Shown here one piece after another: positions 43,507-56,169 of a stretch of 64,000 nt of DNA. Within the stretch, counting starts at the first letter, position 1, and the number at the start of each line of letters is the position of its first letter. Location of the stretch: contig CM071579.1 of assembly GCA_036426205.1 (NCBI GenBank), forward strand, positions 22,410,603 to 22,474,602, in the 5' to 3' direction. The DNA is from Ascaphus truei (taxonomy: Eukaryota > Chordata > Amphibia > Anura > Ascaphidae). The notes below the pieces were generated by a model, which worked only from the letters and a program-made list of their open reading frames with translations, ran no database searches and was not told the DNA's origin. Both the position numbers and the translations under genes were made by a program.

Positions 43507-46407
43507 GACACGTTTAAAAAATTAGCTAAAATTCATAGCAGCGTGAAAGAAGAATACTTTCCTTTATTAACATCTTTATTCACGTTTGTAATGAGCGGTC
43601 ACTTGGTATTTTACATGGCAGAACTGAGAAAGAGGAGAGGCTTAACCTAGAGGAATCTCAACCAGATGTAGCTACTCTCGTTACTCTAATGATCATTACG
43701 ATGACATCACAAAGCAAAGATTGATCAGTGATGGGTCTCTGTAATTAGGTGTACCACCCCTATATAAACACACATAATCATATTGATGGGCATGCCCCCA
43801 GCCAAGGACTATGAGGCAAAGAAAGGACTGAGATCATAGGACACTGAGAGGAAGACCTCACGGAAGGAGGGGTTAATAGGGAGAGGTAGCAACAGAGAAG
43901 GATGTGAATGTGAGAGACCTGCAGTGACAAAGAGAGAAGGAGGACCTGCCCAGAGGAGCCTGGCGAGAGATATAGTGTGGTAGCAGAGACATCCCAGCAT
44001 GACAGAGCAGCACATACTGGAGGCAGCTGGGACGATCCAGAAGTGTGCATCGTCTGTGTAAAAGAGGTCCCACGTAACATGGGGGGGGGGGGGGGGGGTG
44101 TCTGAAGCAGTGAGTAGACCACATGGAAACACATACAGGGGATCACCGCTACGGTGCTGCAGTATCCATAGTACACAGCTAATGCCACGCTTTGCAAAGA
44201 AACAGGCCTGCACCTTTAACACACCTATACCCTACACAAGCTCCAACGCTGTGCCAGCAACAAGAGTATTAGAGTATTAGTACCGGGTCACCGGGACTGA
44301 GCAAGAGACACTGTGTGGGATTATTGCGCAGCGGGGTGCCATATTACTCTCTTCATAAGTTGTCATAAGTGTTGTCCAGGGCCCCCTGCTTCTGAGGGCC
44401 ACTGAGTGTGATAGTTGTATTTTTCATATATAAAGTATTGTTATCCACAAGGCCTGTGTCACGTTGCGTTGACACCCTGACCCCCGCCAGGATTTATTTT
44501 CTCTTATACACAGGGGAGGGGGATTCCGGCCCCCATCCCATAGTATCTATATACTAACACAGCTAGAGAAATACAGAAGGGTTGCAAAGCCCATTTTGGA
44601 GCAGTTTTGGCACCACGCAGTGGCATCTTAATGTAGGAACAGTTTCTTCCGTCTGGTGCAGATTGTAACGTCATTTAAAACCTGCCGCATTTATTTCGAT
44701 GCAGATTGTAGGGAGGCAGGAAGTGAAGCACAGAGGTGCGGAATGTAACACATTCTACTATCGTCTGTACGCCGCATGCAAGCTGGGTGACACGTCGCAA
44801 AACTGGATACATTGTGACATACAGTAGAGAGGAGCAAAATCTAAATGACACTCTCTTCTCGACAAAGTAGTATATAATCCCCTTGGGCTCTTTTGAGGCT
44901 TTATAAAGGAAGAGACCTGATTTTAACCCATTCTCTGTCAGAGGGGCCTGTATAACACATTGCTGGCCCCTTGGCAGTGAAAAGGTTAACGACGACACCT
45001 CCAGCAGCTGAAGATTGCCATTATTTTGGTTAATTTCCCTGCAGACAGATCTCCGAACTCAATGTCTGAGGCAAGAACAAAAGGTGAAGGGCTTCTTTAA
45101 ATCACACTTAAAGTTCAAGGGCTGTAATGACACCCACTTGACTTTTAATCCAACTCTTTGAAATGACTATCCCATGCTGAACAATTACACAAAAGAAGCA
45201 TCGAGAGAAGATTACAGCAAAGAAATGAGAGAGTGTGAGGTTACGAGCCCTGGAAAGTGGGCAGTGAAGGGTCTCTCAAAGATGAAAGCAGGATAGGTCG
45301 CTGTCCTCAACAGGAGAGGAGACTTTGGAGATCTTCAAAGTTTGTCCACAAAATAAATGTGAAGAATTCTCACACTGGTCGGCTAAAAAGGTCTCATGTG
45401 CTGCAACGAACCGCAGCATCTAAGGACCTCTTGTTCTCAGAAAGAAAGATGGAGAGACATACTTACAAAGCCACCTTAAAAAAGGCCCAATAATGTGAAC
45501 GACTCAGCACTGCTTGGCAGACATGGCCCTTGTGCCTATAGCTACTAGATAGCGCTGTTTCATATGGCACCTTCTGGAGACGGGTGACACCGTATGACCC
45601 ATTCAGTGGCGTGGCTCATAAAGGTGTCTCCTGGTGCTGTTTGATATCTTGTGGAATAGCACAGCCAGGTAAATGTGGGCCTTGGTTGGTCCCCACTGGT
45701 CTTCAGATCATCCAAACAGGTTATGTTTCCGGCTTGATTTTCTATAGAGCTGTCACATATTGAGCATACATCTGTCAGTGTCAGTGTAGCAAGCTACATG
45801 CCCATGTTTACCCCTCATATGCCTGTTTCTAAGAGAAGATTCGCAGAGAGCAATAGGAGGCAGGGAGTGACTATAGAATGCACATATTACCAGGATATAG
45901 TATGTATCACATTCTGCAGAAATGTATCTTCCTTTAAGCCTGAGTTACTAGTATCCTCAGTGTACCCAGACCTGCATGATAATGCTGCTCCCGCCGTACT
46001 GTACATACAATGGTACATACAATGGTGCCCATACATCTCTACACTCACAAGCAGTTTGAGGGCAGCCCATTCGTTTTTACTGTAAATCGGGATAGGTGAC
46101 TTACCAGGAAGAATGGTCTGGAAAACCCATAAGATCTCCCTGCACATTGGAAGGGAAGTCACAGAGCAGGATTTACTAAAACTTCACTCTCCCCTTCATA
46201 TTCCTGCAGAGTAAATATGTCTGAATTATTTGTAAAAAAAAATACACGCCAAAGAGCTTTTCCCCAGTGTTTATGAAATATAGAACGTTTTTCTCACATT
46301 CGGCATACAATGACTGCTTTTATTAAGACTCTTTAACCTCTGTCCCAGCCAAATTCACAAGCCAGCCCCGGCTGCACTGACTCGGGTGTAGAGATGGGAG
46401 AAACTGG
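43507..46407. other. unassigned DNA
   Basis: A G-run (44081-44098) and overlapping minus-strand frames at 43778-44222 without domains. 44340-44530 has repeat-like text near a TATATAAAG word but no defined ends. Confidence 0.4.
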
Positions 46408-46640
46408 CATTTATTTATATTTATTTATTTATCAAATGATTTACCAGGCAGTAATACATTGAGAGTTACCTCTCGTTTTCACGTATGTGCGGGGCACAGA
46501 GTTATGATAACAGATACATGGTTACATTAAGTGAACAGGATTATAAATTATATACAAGACATTGCATGCACAGTAAGAGATAATATATGTTATAGGCGTA
46601 TGTAACAGTTACAGACCAGATTGGTTTCTTTTCGAAAGGT
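46408..46640 (+). repeat. dispersed repeat, copy 2 (ATTGCATGCACAG family)
   Basis: TTACCAGGCAGTAATACATTGAGAGTTACC start, then ACATTGCATGCACAG and GTAACAGTTACAGACCAGAT, shared with 28027-28290. Confidence 0.6.
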
Positions 46641-47900
46641 TTGCATGTTTTTTGTTGTTTTTTTTTTGTATGAAATTTGCAAATTGGTTAAATATTCAAT
46701 TACATCTTTTCTGTTAATTCACAGGGCAACAAAATACATTTTCTTTTTTTTCTTTTCTTATTATATAAACGCTAGTCAAATCCTTTTCTTAGTCTGATTT
46801 CATCCGGTATAACATCCTACAGACGTGTTCTATTCTGGATAAACATAACATGATTTTGGGGGAATTTGTTTAAATAGTATACACCCACCTATATCCCAGC
46901 ATTAATTTTCTGCAGGTTTCTAATAACAGCATTCTCTCCACTCGAGCTGCCAAACTCAACGGGATTCGCATTTCAATCCGTAAGATTAATAATGAAGAGT
47001 CGCTGAATGTTTTCTTTCTCACTAAATATTTAGTGTGAAATTACACGGTGAATATTTGATTTTCTTCTCATTTACCCATAGAGTAAATTAGCATCATAAT
47101 CATAATCATTCCACCTTGGTGAACATGAGCAATTGCATATTTAGAAAGTTAATCACGGCTTTGGTTTTGGGATATAAAACCAAATAATTCGAGCGGTGTC
47201 AGAAGAAGAGAGAATAATACAGAGAAATCACGAGAAGTAATGACAGAAATCCTATGTTAATCATTGTCTTATATTTTTTATATATCCTAATATCTAAGTG
47301 AGGAAGATGGTTTGTTTATCAAATATATTCTGTCAATTCAAATAAAAAGGCATCACTGACTTAAATATACCTAATACTTTTATTATCCCTATTATTCTGA
47401 TTAATATTATTAATTTCTAAAGCACCAACATATACCACAGCGCAGTGCAATGGCATGTTACAATGTAGCTACAGTATAAGAATGTTACATGTTATGTGTG
47501 TTATGACAGGAGGTTAAAGCTGCAGTTCAAGCAATATCCTACATGTGTATTTTTTTTTTTAATAAATCAGTTCTTTACTGTGAGAAAATACTTGTAGCAT
47601 TTAAAAAAAACAAAAATAATTTTAAAGACATTTTTACTGTATTCTAATGTAACAGGCATTTTTGTTCCTATAGCAACCATATACAAAGTCACATTCTCTT
47701 CTGGTGAGACAGAGGCCCCAGAATGGGGTCGTAGGCTCCTTAAAGGCTGCGACGTTCTGATTGGCGTGAGCTGGGGGGTTGGTTAACCCCCCCTTCCCCC
47801 ACGGAGTGGGGAAGGCTGCTTATCCCCTCCCATGTAGGGGGGGGGGGGTGAGAGGGTATAAAGAATGGGTTTTCAGAGGGAAAAGTCGGAGCTAACAGAA
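46641..47900. other. unassigned AT-rich DNA
   Basis: Nothing recognisable; a G-run (47838-47848) near the right end. Confidence 0.4.
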
Positions 47901-49500
47901 TTTTTTCCCTTACCTTACAGGATTTTGGTGCGGATCTGCATATTTTCCAGATATGATAAAAGGCCTCGTGGACTACAGCAGCTCCCCGCTGTATGAAGAC
48001 CCCTCGAGCCCTGCCAGCCTCACCCACCAGGCTCAGGATCCTGATCCAATGCTGCGGCTGCAACTGAGGATCAGGTAAGTGTCCCTGCCCCGAGCAGATT
48101 CCAGCACCATGGTGCGGGTAGAAACCCCTATGCCCCATCCGCCAGCCCAGCAGGGTCCCCCGCCAAGCTCAGGCGCCTCCCGTCAGCGCCCATTCCTACC
48201 CCTGCTCCCTCCTCTGGTCCCAGGCTCTCCCCCAAGTGCCTCCCTTTCCGTGACCACCTTCCGGTTTGTGCTCCCATCTTCGCCTGCCCAAGCTCGGTCC
48301 CGCTGATCTCCCCGCCGCCAGCCTCCCCGCCTGGAGGACTGGGTCTCCAGGGAGGGCCACTCCACCCTCAGCAATGCGTGGCCCCTACCAGCCCCCACGC
48401 CGCCAGCCCGCTCACCACTCTGCTGGTGCCGGCCTCATGCCACCCATGGTGCACGATTGCCAGGTCCCCCTCCACCAGCGTTCCCAACCCGATCGCAGGG
48501 ACTATCAGGCGCCGCGTGCGTTGGCCGGGGCGCGCGCCAGTCATTCCCCGCTCCTCCACTCCTTCGGCCGCGGGGACAGCCAGGTTCCACGTGTGCCGCC
48601 CGTGGCGCATGCTGGTTAGGTCCACCTCTACCAGCCTCCTCACCCCGATCACGGGGACTATCAGGCGCCCCATGCGCCGGCCGGGGTGCGCTCGTCAGGC
48701 CCCACTCCCCCAGATCACTCTCCCCTCTGACCGCGGGGACAGCCGGGCTCCACAGGCGCCGCTGCAGGCTCTGCGTCATTGTTCACCTCCCTCCCACATG
48801 CACCATCAAGGGAGGGAAGGGTGATCTTCCCCCACACGGGCTGCAGCCTGGCAGTTCCCCCAGCACCCCCTCCCTCCCCAGGTTGCTATGAGCAGGAGGA
48901 AGGGGAGTTTCCCTGCCCAAGTTCATTAAAGGAGAAGATCACAAGCAGGTCTGTACATTTCTGCTCAATTTCACCCCCTCAGGGTGACTTCAACCTTACC
49001 CGTCACACTACAGAACAGACTTTGAGCAGGGTTACAACCGTGAATCACCAACGTATTATATACCACCACACGCCATACCCAACCACCACACCTGCTTACC
49101 TCCAGCTGGCAGGGGTGCAGGCGGGCCAGTTTGTAACCGCCCCAGCCACCATGGGGCCTCTGCCCCTCCCACCCATGGGTCACGTCGGGTTGGGGGATTT
49201 AATATTACCCAGCCCCTAGATCTTGCATGGGAACCGCAGGCTGGGTCCTCGAAGTTTCCACAGGAAGCGGCGGCCAATGATTGGTCATCTCACGCCTGGG
49301 ATTCGGACCAGGACCTCTACCCACCTTTAGCGATGTATAGCGAGGAAGTGGACAGATGACGCACCCAGTCAGCACTCTCCAGTTCTAGGTCAGCGCAGGA
49401 TATTCACCCGAGCGACGAGATTCAGGGTAAGGAAATAAATCTTATTTCAAGTACTGAGAATAGTGATTCAGATAGGGACAGTGACATTTCAGAGTCAGAG
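47900..49500 (+). mobile_element. probable 5' region of DIRS-like element
   Basis: GC-rich DNA upstream of the gag remnant, with a ~157-bp partial duplication (GATCGCAGGGACTATCAGGC at about 48491; GATCACGGGGACTATCAGGC at about 48648). Frames of 110-150 codons on all strands here look compositional. Linkage to the element is by position only. Confidence 0.35.
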
Positions 49501-49527
49501 AGTGCAACGTGACTACACAAAACCCCT

Positions 49528-50265
49528 ATGTATAAATTCCTAAAGAAACAGCTGGCGGGAATTAACCGGTCACTTAAGGCTAGGCCAAGCAGGGCAACAC
49601 AGGAGGCAATGGTGGAGAGCAAGGCCCCAAAAATAAAGGACGGTAGGGTCAGCGCCAGCGCAGTTATGAAAGTAAAGGACACATACGGCTGCGCTATAAC
49701 CTCTCTCTCCAGTCGGGTTACACCCAAAGTGAGAAAAGCAATTATAAAAGGAAAGTTCACGGACGTATACGACCTTTCTACTGAGGGTTTACAGGCCAAG
49801 AAAAAAGCAAAGGCTGCAGGCGATGAGAGCGGTAACGAGCATAAAACCATGGACAACTGGCTAAGAGGTTACCTAGTGTTATCCAGCTGTCTGCTGGAGA
49901 AGCAACCAGAGGAGGGTCTGAACATCCTTAAATACATAGAACTTATAAAACATATAAAACATATGGGGGCACAGTGTGGTGTGAATATGATAGGGAGTTT
50001 CGGCACAAGATGCATGGGAATCCTGTATTGAATTTCGGTACTAAGGACCTGGACTTACGGGTTCGCCGGGTTACACCAGAGAAATTTACTCCCTTTGCCA
50101 GGGGGCCGGGTGGGCGGCCATCTAGTCAACCACCGGGTAAACCCAAGAGATCAGAGTGCTGGGACTTCAATAAAAGCTCTTGAGCAAGCGGAGGGGAGTG
50201 TACGTTCCGACGCGTCTGCTCATTCTGCAGCGGTGGCCACTCAGCGCAGATAGTGGCCCCGGCTT
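49528..50265 (+). pseudogene. DIRS-like gag remnant
   Basis: 49528-50031 encodes a 167-residue segment rich in basic residues with KTMDNWLRGYLVLSSCLLEK. A frameshift near 49970 moves the frame to 49974-50183, which carries YDREFRHKMHGNPVLNFGTK and a Gly/Pro-rich stretch. It ends at ECWDFNKSS with a TGA (50181-50183) where a cysteine is expected. Beyond the stop, ECTFRRVCSFCSGGHS completes a CCCH-type knuckle. This arrangement is that of gag-like proteins next to RT and tyrosine recombinase in DIRS-type retroelements. The assignment is from remembered family style, hence the moderate confidence. Confidence 0.55.
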
Positions 50266-50309
50266 GCTAATAGTGGCCCCGGCATGCTGCCATAGCTCCA
50301 GGCCTACCC

Positions 50310-50512
50310 CTGTCAGGCGACAGCCGATTTTCTCGAGAGAGGTTTTAGGGAGGGTTTTGTGATCCCAGTTGGGTCCAATTTGGTAGCCACACGCACAAGT
50401 TGCAATCTTAAATCTGCCTCGATATACCCGCACGTTGTACGGGAGAAAATTAACAAGGAGGTAGGCCTGGGAAGCATGGCAGGGCCGATCACTCACTTCC
50501 CATACACAATTT
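50310..50512 (+). pseudogene. DIRS-like RT N-terminus, cut off by satellite
   Basis: One frame reads REGFVIPVGSN, then NLKSA, then VVREKINKEVGLGSMAGPI and HFPYT before a TAA at 50513. The NLKSA...EKI..E...G.xAGPF pattern is the entry of DIRS/Ngaro-type reverse transcriptases. The catalytic domains are absent because the 41-bp satellite starts about 30 bp later. Confidence 0.55.
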
Positions 50513-50539
50513 AATCATATCTTCCTTAGGGATAGCACC

Positions 50540-52548
50540 AACTGTGACTGCATAACCCACTCACAGGCCAGGTGCTTACTCACTGTGACTGCATAACCCA
50601 CTCACAGGCCAGGATCTTACTCACTGTGAACTGCATAACCCACTCACAGGCCAGGATCTACTCACTGTGACTGCCATAAACCCACTCACAGGCCAGGATC
50701 TTACTCACTGTGACTGCATAACCCACTCACAGGCCAGGATCTTACTCACTGTGACTGCATAACCCACTCACAGGCCAGGATCTTACTCACTGTGACTGCA
50801 TAACCCACTCACAGGCCAGATCTTACTCACTGTGACTGCATAACCCACTCACGGCCAGGATCTTTACTCACTGTGACTGCATAACCCCACTCACAGGCCA
50901 GGTGCTTACTCACTGTGACTGCATAACCCACTCACAGGCCAGGATCTTACTCACTGTGACTGCATAACCCACTCACAGGCCAGGATCTTACTCATTGTAC
51001 CAGTAACCCACTCAAAGGCCAGTGCTTACTCCTGTGATGCATAACCACTCAAGGCCAGGTGCTTACTCACTGTGACCTGCATACCAACTCACAGGCCAGG
51101 TGCTTACTCACGTGACTGCATAAACCACTCACAGCCAGGATCTTACTCACTGTGACTGCATAAACCCACTCACAGGCCAGGATCTTACTCACTGTGACTG
51201 CATAACCCAATCACAGGCCAGGACTTACTCACTGTGACTGCAAACCCAATCACAGGCCAGGATCTTACTCACTGTGACTGCATAACCCACTCAAAGGCCA
51301 GGTGCTTACTCACTGTGACTGCATAACCCACTCACAGGCCAGGTGCTTACTCACTGTGACTGCATAACCCACTCACAGGCCAGGTGCTTACTCACTGTGA
51401 CTGCATACCACCCACAGGCCAGGTGCTTACTCACTGTGATGCATAACCCATACACAGGCCAGGATCTTACTCACTGTGACTGCATAACCCACTCACAGGC
51501 CAGGATCTTACTCACTGTGACTGCATAACCCACTCACAGGCCAGGATCTTACTCACTGTGACTGCATAACCCACTCACAGGCCAGGATCTTACTCACTGT
51601 GACTGCATAATCCACTCATAGGCCAGGTGCTTACTCACTGTGACTGCATAATCCACTCATAGGCCAGGTTCTTACTCACTGTGACTGCATAACCCACTCA
51701 CAGGCCGGTGCTTACTCACTGTGACTGCAAAACCCCCTCACAGGCCAGATCTACTCCACTGTGACTGCATAACCCACTCACAGGCCAGGATCTTACTCAC
51801 TGTGACTGCATAACCCACTCACAGGCCAGGTGCTTACTCACTGTGACTGCATAACCCACTCACAGGCCAGGATCTTACTCACTGTGACTGCATAACCCAC
51901 TCACAGGCCAGGATCTTACTCACTGTGACTGCATAACCCACTCACAGGAAGAGTGCTTACTCACTGTGACTGCATAACCCCTCACAGGCCAGGATCTTAC
52001 TCACGTGACTGCATAACCCACTCACGGCCGCTGCTTACTCACTGTGATGCATAACCACTCACAGGCCAGGATCTATACTCACTGTGACTGCATAACCCAC
52101 TCACAGGCCAGGTTCTTACTCACTGTGACTGCATAATCCACTCAAAGGCCAGGTACTTACTCACTGAGACTGCATAAACCTACTCACAGGCCAGGTGCTT
52201 ACTCAATGTGACTGCATAACCCACTCACAGGCCAGGTGCTTACTCACTGTGACTGCATAACCCACTCACAGGCCAGGTGCTTACTCACTGTGACTGCATA
52301 ACCCACTCACAGGCCAGGTTCTTACTCACTGTGACTGCATAATCCACTCACAGGCCAGGTACTTACTCACTGAGACTGCATAACCTACTCACAGGCCAGG
52401 TGCTTACTCACTGTGACTGCATAACCTACTCACAGGCCAGGTGCTTACTTACTGTGACTGCATAACCCACTCACAGGCCAGGTGCTTACTCACTGTGACT
52501 GCATAACCCACTCACAGGCCAGGTGCTTACTCACTGTAACGGCATAAC
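50540..52548 (+). repeat. 41-bp satellite array, about 49 units
   Basis: The unit is CTTACTCACTGTGACTGCAT + AACCCACTCACAGGCCAGGA + T. Variants GGTGCTTACT and GGATCTTACT alternate in runs. Scattered single-base losses occur. One partial unit reappears at 53227-53275 beyond the solo LTR. Confidence 0.95.
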
Positions 52549-53226
52549 TGAAAGGAACCTTTCCTCTGCCAAAAGGGCTTGAGGCCTTGTGACTGGATAC
52601 GAACACACAGCACCGCCCTGCTGCAGAATCCCCCGGGATCTTTTTCACGCACTAGCACTGTTATCTCCAATCTGATGAACGTACAGGCCCGGGAAAACAA
52701 AAGAACCGACAGACAGACAGTGTTTCAATCCTTCCGTCTCAGTTTATTAAACATAGGGTAAAGATTTTTATACAGAAAAAAGAAAGGTTTGGTTAGAGGC
52801 GTAACGTAGGTGTAACCTAGGTGTGGCTTGGGTGTGGCTTAGATTAGAGGCGTGATTTATGGGCAGGACATATTAGTGGAATGATTTTGGGGCGTAATTC
52901 TCCCAATACAGGCACTCTAGAATTAACATGCCCATTCATTGTCTGTTATCAAAAACCTTGAGCTTCTCTAGCAACCTTTTTATAGACGATTTACCTCTCT
53001 CAGAGAAGAACCAGTCTATTGTTTATTACAAACAGCAGGCAGGCTGGCAAACATAAAAAGTATTTAGCAAGGAAAGAGGAAATGTATTTTGGCAGAAGCT
53101 GAATACATTGAGAGAATGAATTTACAGCAAAAGGGCTGACTAACAGATCTTAACAGGTTATGAACAGACAAAATTGGATGGTTTTTTACACAAAGCAGTT
53201 TCTGGCCTTACCTACTGTCTCCAACA
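52549..53226 (-). mobile_element. solo LTR inserted in the satellite
   Basis: A 678-bp block begins TG and ends CA (both strands), with satellite units on both sides. On the minus strand it has a TATAAAAATC box (about 52763-52772) and AATAAA (about 52742-52747) about 25 bp downstream, the order of U3 and R in an LTR. No internal retroviral or retrotransposon sequence. The five flanking bases (ATAAC versus AAATC) are not a clean duplication. Whether ERV or gypsy type is undetermined. Confidence 0.6.
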
Positions 53227-53275
53227 AAATCCACTCACAGGCCATGTGCTTACTATGTGACTGCATAACCCATTC
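53227..53275 (+). repeat. 41-bp satellite, residual units right of LTR
   Basis: ATCCACTCACAGGCCATGTG then CTTACTATGTGACTGCATAA match the array unit. Confidence 0.85.
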
Positions 53276-54260
53276 ACTTGTATAGGCATTCATGTATTTT
53301 CCGGCACAGGAAAAGGGTCAGAGTAACTCCCTTAATTTCCAAAAACACTACCCTTTCTTAAATGGAAAGTCGGATTGTGTACTAGTTTAAGTGAGTAAAT
53401 ATTTTTTTAAAAAAGTGTGGTACCGCCTGGCTGTAAATGAAAAAGATTGAAACAATGTGTTTTGTTAGAGAGAAAACCACAAATTTCTCCATACAGAGCG
53501 TTGTGTGTAAATGTAAATAGCAGGGGTAAGGCTTTGAAATGGCTCTTGCATTAACTGTTAAATAATTAGTAATATTCCAAACTATAATGTATTGTAAAGA
53601 TTGCTTCTCATCGTAGTAATTATTATAGCTGGTTTATAAAACCTTCAAAACCTGTGTTGTGTGCTATGAAAATCTTCAAGTGATTCGCTGGTGATGGTTA
53701 TTACCTTTAAGAACAGCAAGATCCTGTATTTACATCCTAAATAAAATGTAATTAATGACATGCGAGTCCTGACTATCTTTGAAAATATTCAGTATATGCG
53801 CATGCTGAGCAATGTTGAATATAAACATTTATTCCCTAAGGTTTGCACAATTACTATTGGAGGTTGTCACAATTGAGCCAAGAGATAAATCTAGTGGTGT
53901 CAAGTAATTATATCAAAGAAACTATTAGAACACATTTCTCCGCAGCCATATGTCGGGTGATAAGTTGAGACCTCACATTTTGTACTGCCTGAAACTCAGA
54001 GGCGGGCGGCAGTACATTTGCTGGAAGATGAATTCCCTGATGGTCAAAGATTTGTTCAGCTCCAAACCCAAATAGTCCTGCTGGTGTTCTTCAGGCAGAC
54101 GCTTTCAGCTGCACAATAGCGACCTGTCCTCTACAATCCGAGCTAGAGAGGATAACCCCAATTGCACCTACCATTGCTTGTCCCCCTTGCCACTAAACCG
54201 GGTTGTATCGGTGCAGGCCCGCACCCCAACCGACAAGGCGTTGCCTTAGAAGAGGAAAGT
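53276..54260. other. unassigned DNA
   Basis: Nothing recognisable. Confidence 0.4.
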
Positions 54261-54492
54261 GACGCTTACTATAGCGTGAGGTCTCCCGGATAATGAACAC
54301 TATAGCGTTGAGGCTCACCGGAAAATGTACACTACTAGCGTGAGGTCTACCGGACATAGGTACCACGTATTAGCTGCGGGTCTACGGAAATGTACACTAG
54401 ATAGGTCTCGAGGTCATTGTCTACCGGAAAATGTCCACCTAGCGTGAGGTCTCCGGAATGTATCACAACTTAGCGTGAGGTTGCCAGGAAAC
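54261..54492 (+). repeat. ~37-bp tandem repeat (GCGTGAGGTCTACCGGA)
   Basis: AGCGTGAGGTCTMCCGGAAA and ATGTACACTA recur about six times with strong decay between 54275 and 54490. Confidence 0.65.
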
Positions 54493-54524
54493 TACAATAT
54501 TAAATATTAAAACAATGGTTTTTT

Positions 54525-54975
54525 TTAGGGTAAGGTCTTAGAGTAGGCAGTTTTAGGTTAGGGGTTAGGGGGTAAGGGTTTAGTGTAGGGGGTATTGGGT
54601 AAGAGTTTAGGGTAGGAAGTTTCAGGATAAGGTTAGGGTGAGGGGTTTTAGGATAAGGGCTTAGGGTTGGGGATTTAGGGCAAGAGCAAGGATAGGGGTT
54701 TAGGGTAAAGGATTAGGGTAGGGGTGTTAGGTAAGTTTTAGGGTAGGGGGTATTTGGGTAAAGAGTTTAGGGTAGGGTTTTAGGTAGGGTAAGGGCTTAG
54801 GGTGTAGGGAGTTGGGGTAAGGGCTAGGGTAGTGGGTTTTTTAGGTAAGGGCTATGGGCAGGGTTTTTTTAGGTTGTTAAGGCTTAGGTGTGGTAGGGGG
54901 TTTAGGGTAAGGACTATGGGTAGTGGTTTAGGGTAAGGGCTTAGGGTAGGGGTTTTAGGGTAAACCCTTAGGGTA
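54525..54975 (+). repeat. degenerate telomere-like array
   Basis: Words TTAGGG, TTTTAGGGTAAGGGCTTAGG and GTAGGGG recur throughout 450 bp. The longer period is about 20-25 bp, unlike a pure TTAGGG run. The G-rich strand is the plus strand. A shorter patch (GGGTTTAAGG...GGGTTAGGG) lies at 59882-59935. Confidence 0.7.
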
Positions 54976-55264
54976 GGGATGACCGGTAGGAGTAGATTTG
55001 TTGCTTGTAATAAAGTTTAGCCCGCCATGGATCCGCTACCTTTGTCAGAATTACTAGTGCGTGTATACTGTATACCTATGTACTATGTACAAACTGGTTA
55101 TCAGCACTTCAGTGACCAGGGGTTAACTCTGTGTTAGGAGAACGTTGCAAAGTTTCAGTGGAGCCTTCCATGTAAACTATCTTTTTATAACCAAAGTTAT
55201 GTTGCATTGCAACAATACCAACCAGGGGCTGGGTTATATTGAAGGCACTGGTCTTTATGCACCA
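54976..55264. other. unassigned DNA left of Helitron 2
   Basis: Nothing recognisable. Confidence 0.4.
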
Positions 55265-55489
55265 CTAGCGAGAGACCCGGCGTTGCCGGGATGTCGAATG
55301 TTCCCGTACCTCCTCGCTCCTACCCCCTCTCTCTGTTGTCCCCATTCAAACTCAATCCAGCCGCCCCCTCCCCTCCTCCTTTACACGCTTCATGTAGCGT
55401 GTGTGCGTCAGCATGTGTGTTTGGCCGCGCGCGTCAGTGAGTCTGAGGCAGAAAAAGAAACACAAACAACACAGACTGACTGACGCACA

Positions 55490-56105
55490 CACAGTCAGTG
55501 TGTGCTCAGTCAGTGTGTGGTGCCGTGTGTAAGTCAGTCAGGTTGTTGTTGCGGGTCAGTCAGTGGTGGTCGGCGGCAGTAAGTCAGTGTGCGCTGTGCG
55601 CGTGCGGCAGTCAGTGTGTGTGTGTGGGGTGTGTGTGCGCGTGGGACGAGTTGTGGCGGTAAGTCGTCAGTGCGGTGTGTGTGTCAGTACGGTTGGCATG
55701 TGATGTGACAGTACGGTGTGTGTGTCAGTCAGTGGTTGTGTCGGTCAGTGTGTGTGTCGGTCAGTGTGTGTGTCAGTCAAGTGTGTGTGTGTCAGTCATG
55801 TGGGCGTGGGTCAGTCAGGTGTGTGTCAAGTCAGTGTGTGTGTCAGTCAGGTGTGTGTAGTCAGTCTGGAATAGTGTTAAAGCTTGATGTAGTAAGTCAG
55901 TGTTGGTCGTCAGTGCACGTGTGTGTGTAGTCGCGGTGTGTTTGAGCGGTAGTTCGGTGTGTGTGTGTATGTGTGTGGAGCCCAGGTGTGTGTGAGTCAG
56001 TGTCAGTGTTGTAAGCAGGTGGTGTGTAACGTCAGTGTGTGTGTGTCAGTCAGGGTCTATGGGGTGGTGTACAGTAGTGTGGTGAGGCGTCCAGTGTGTT
56101 GACAG
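55490..56105 (+). repeat. GTGTGTGTCAGTCA minisatellite in Helitron 2
   Basis: GTGTGTGTCAGTCAG words repeat irregularly; frames here are artefacts. Confidence 0.8.
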
Positions 56106-56169
56106 AAGTTGTGTGTGTCAGGGGTACAAGTTGTGGGAGGTGGTGTGATGTGAGTGGGAGCGCGGGGGG

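Noticed and set aside
43778..44222. Three overlapping minus-strand frames of 83-139 codons
   Set aside because: They share a Pro run caused by a G homopolymer, with no family features.
48079..49219. Overlapping frames of 110-148 codons on both strands
   Set aside because: GC-rich DNA with internal duplication; no domain or motif recognised.
50540..52548. Possible CRISPR-like array
   Set aside because: Units are contiguous with no unique spacers, and the context is eukaryotic.
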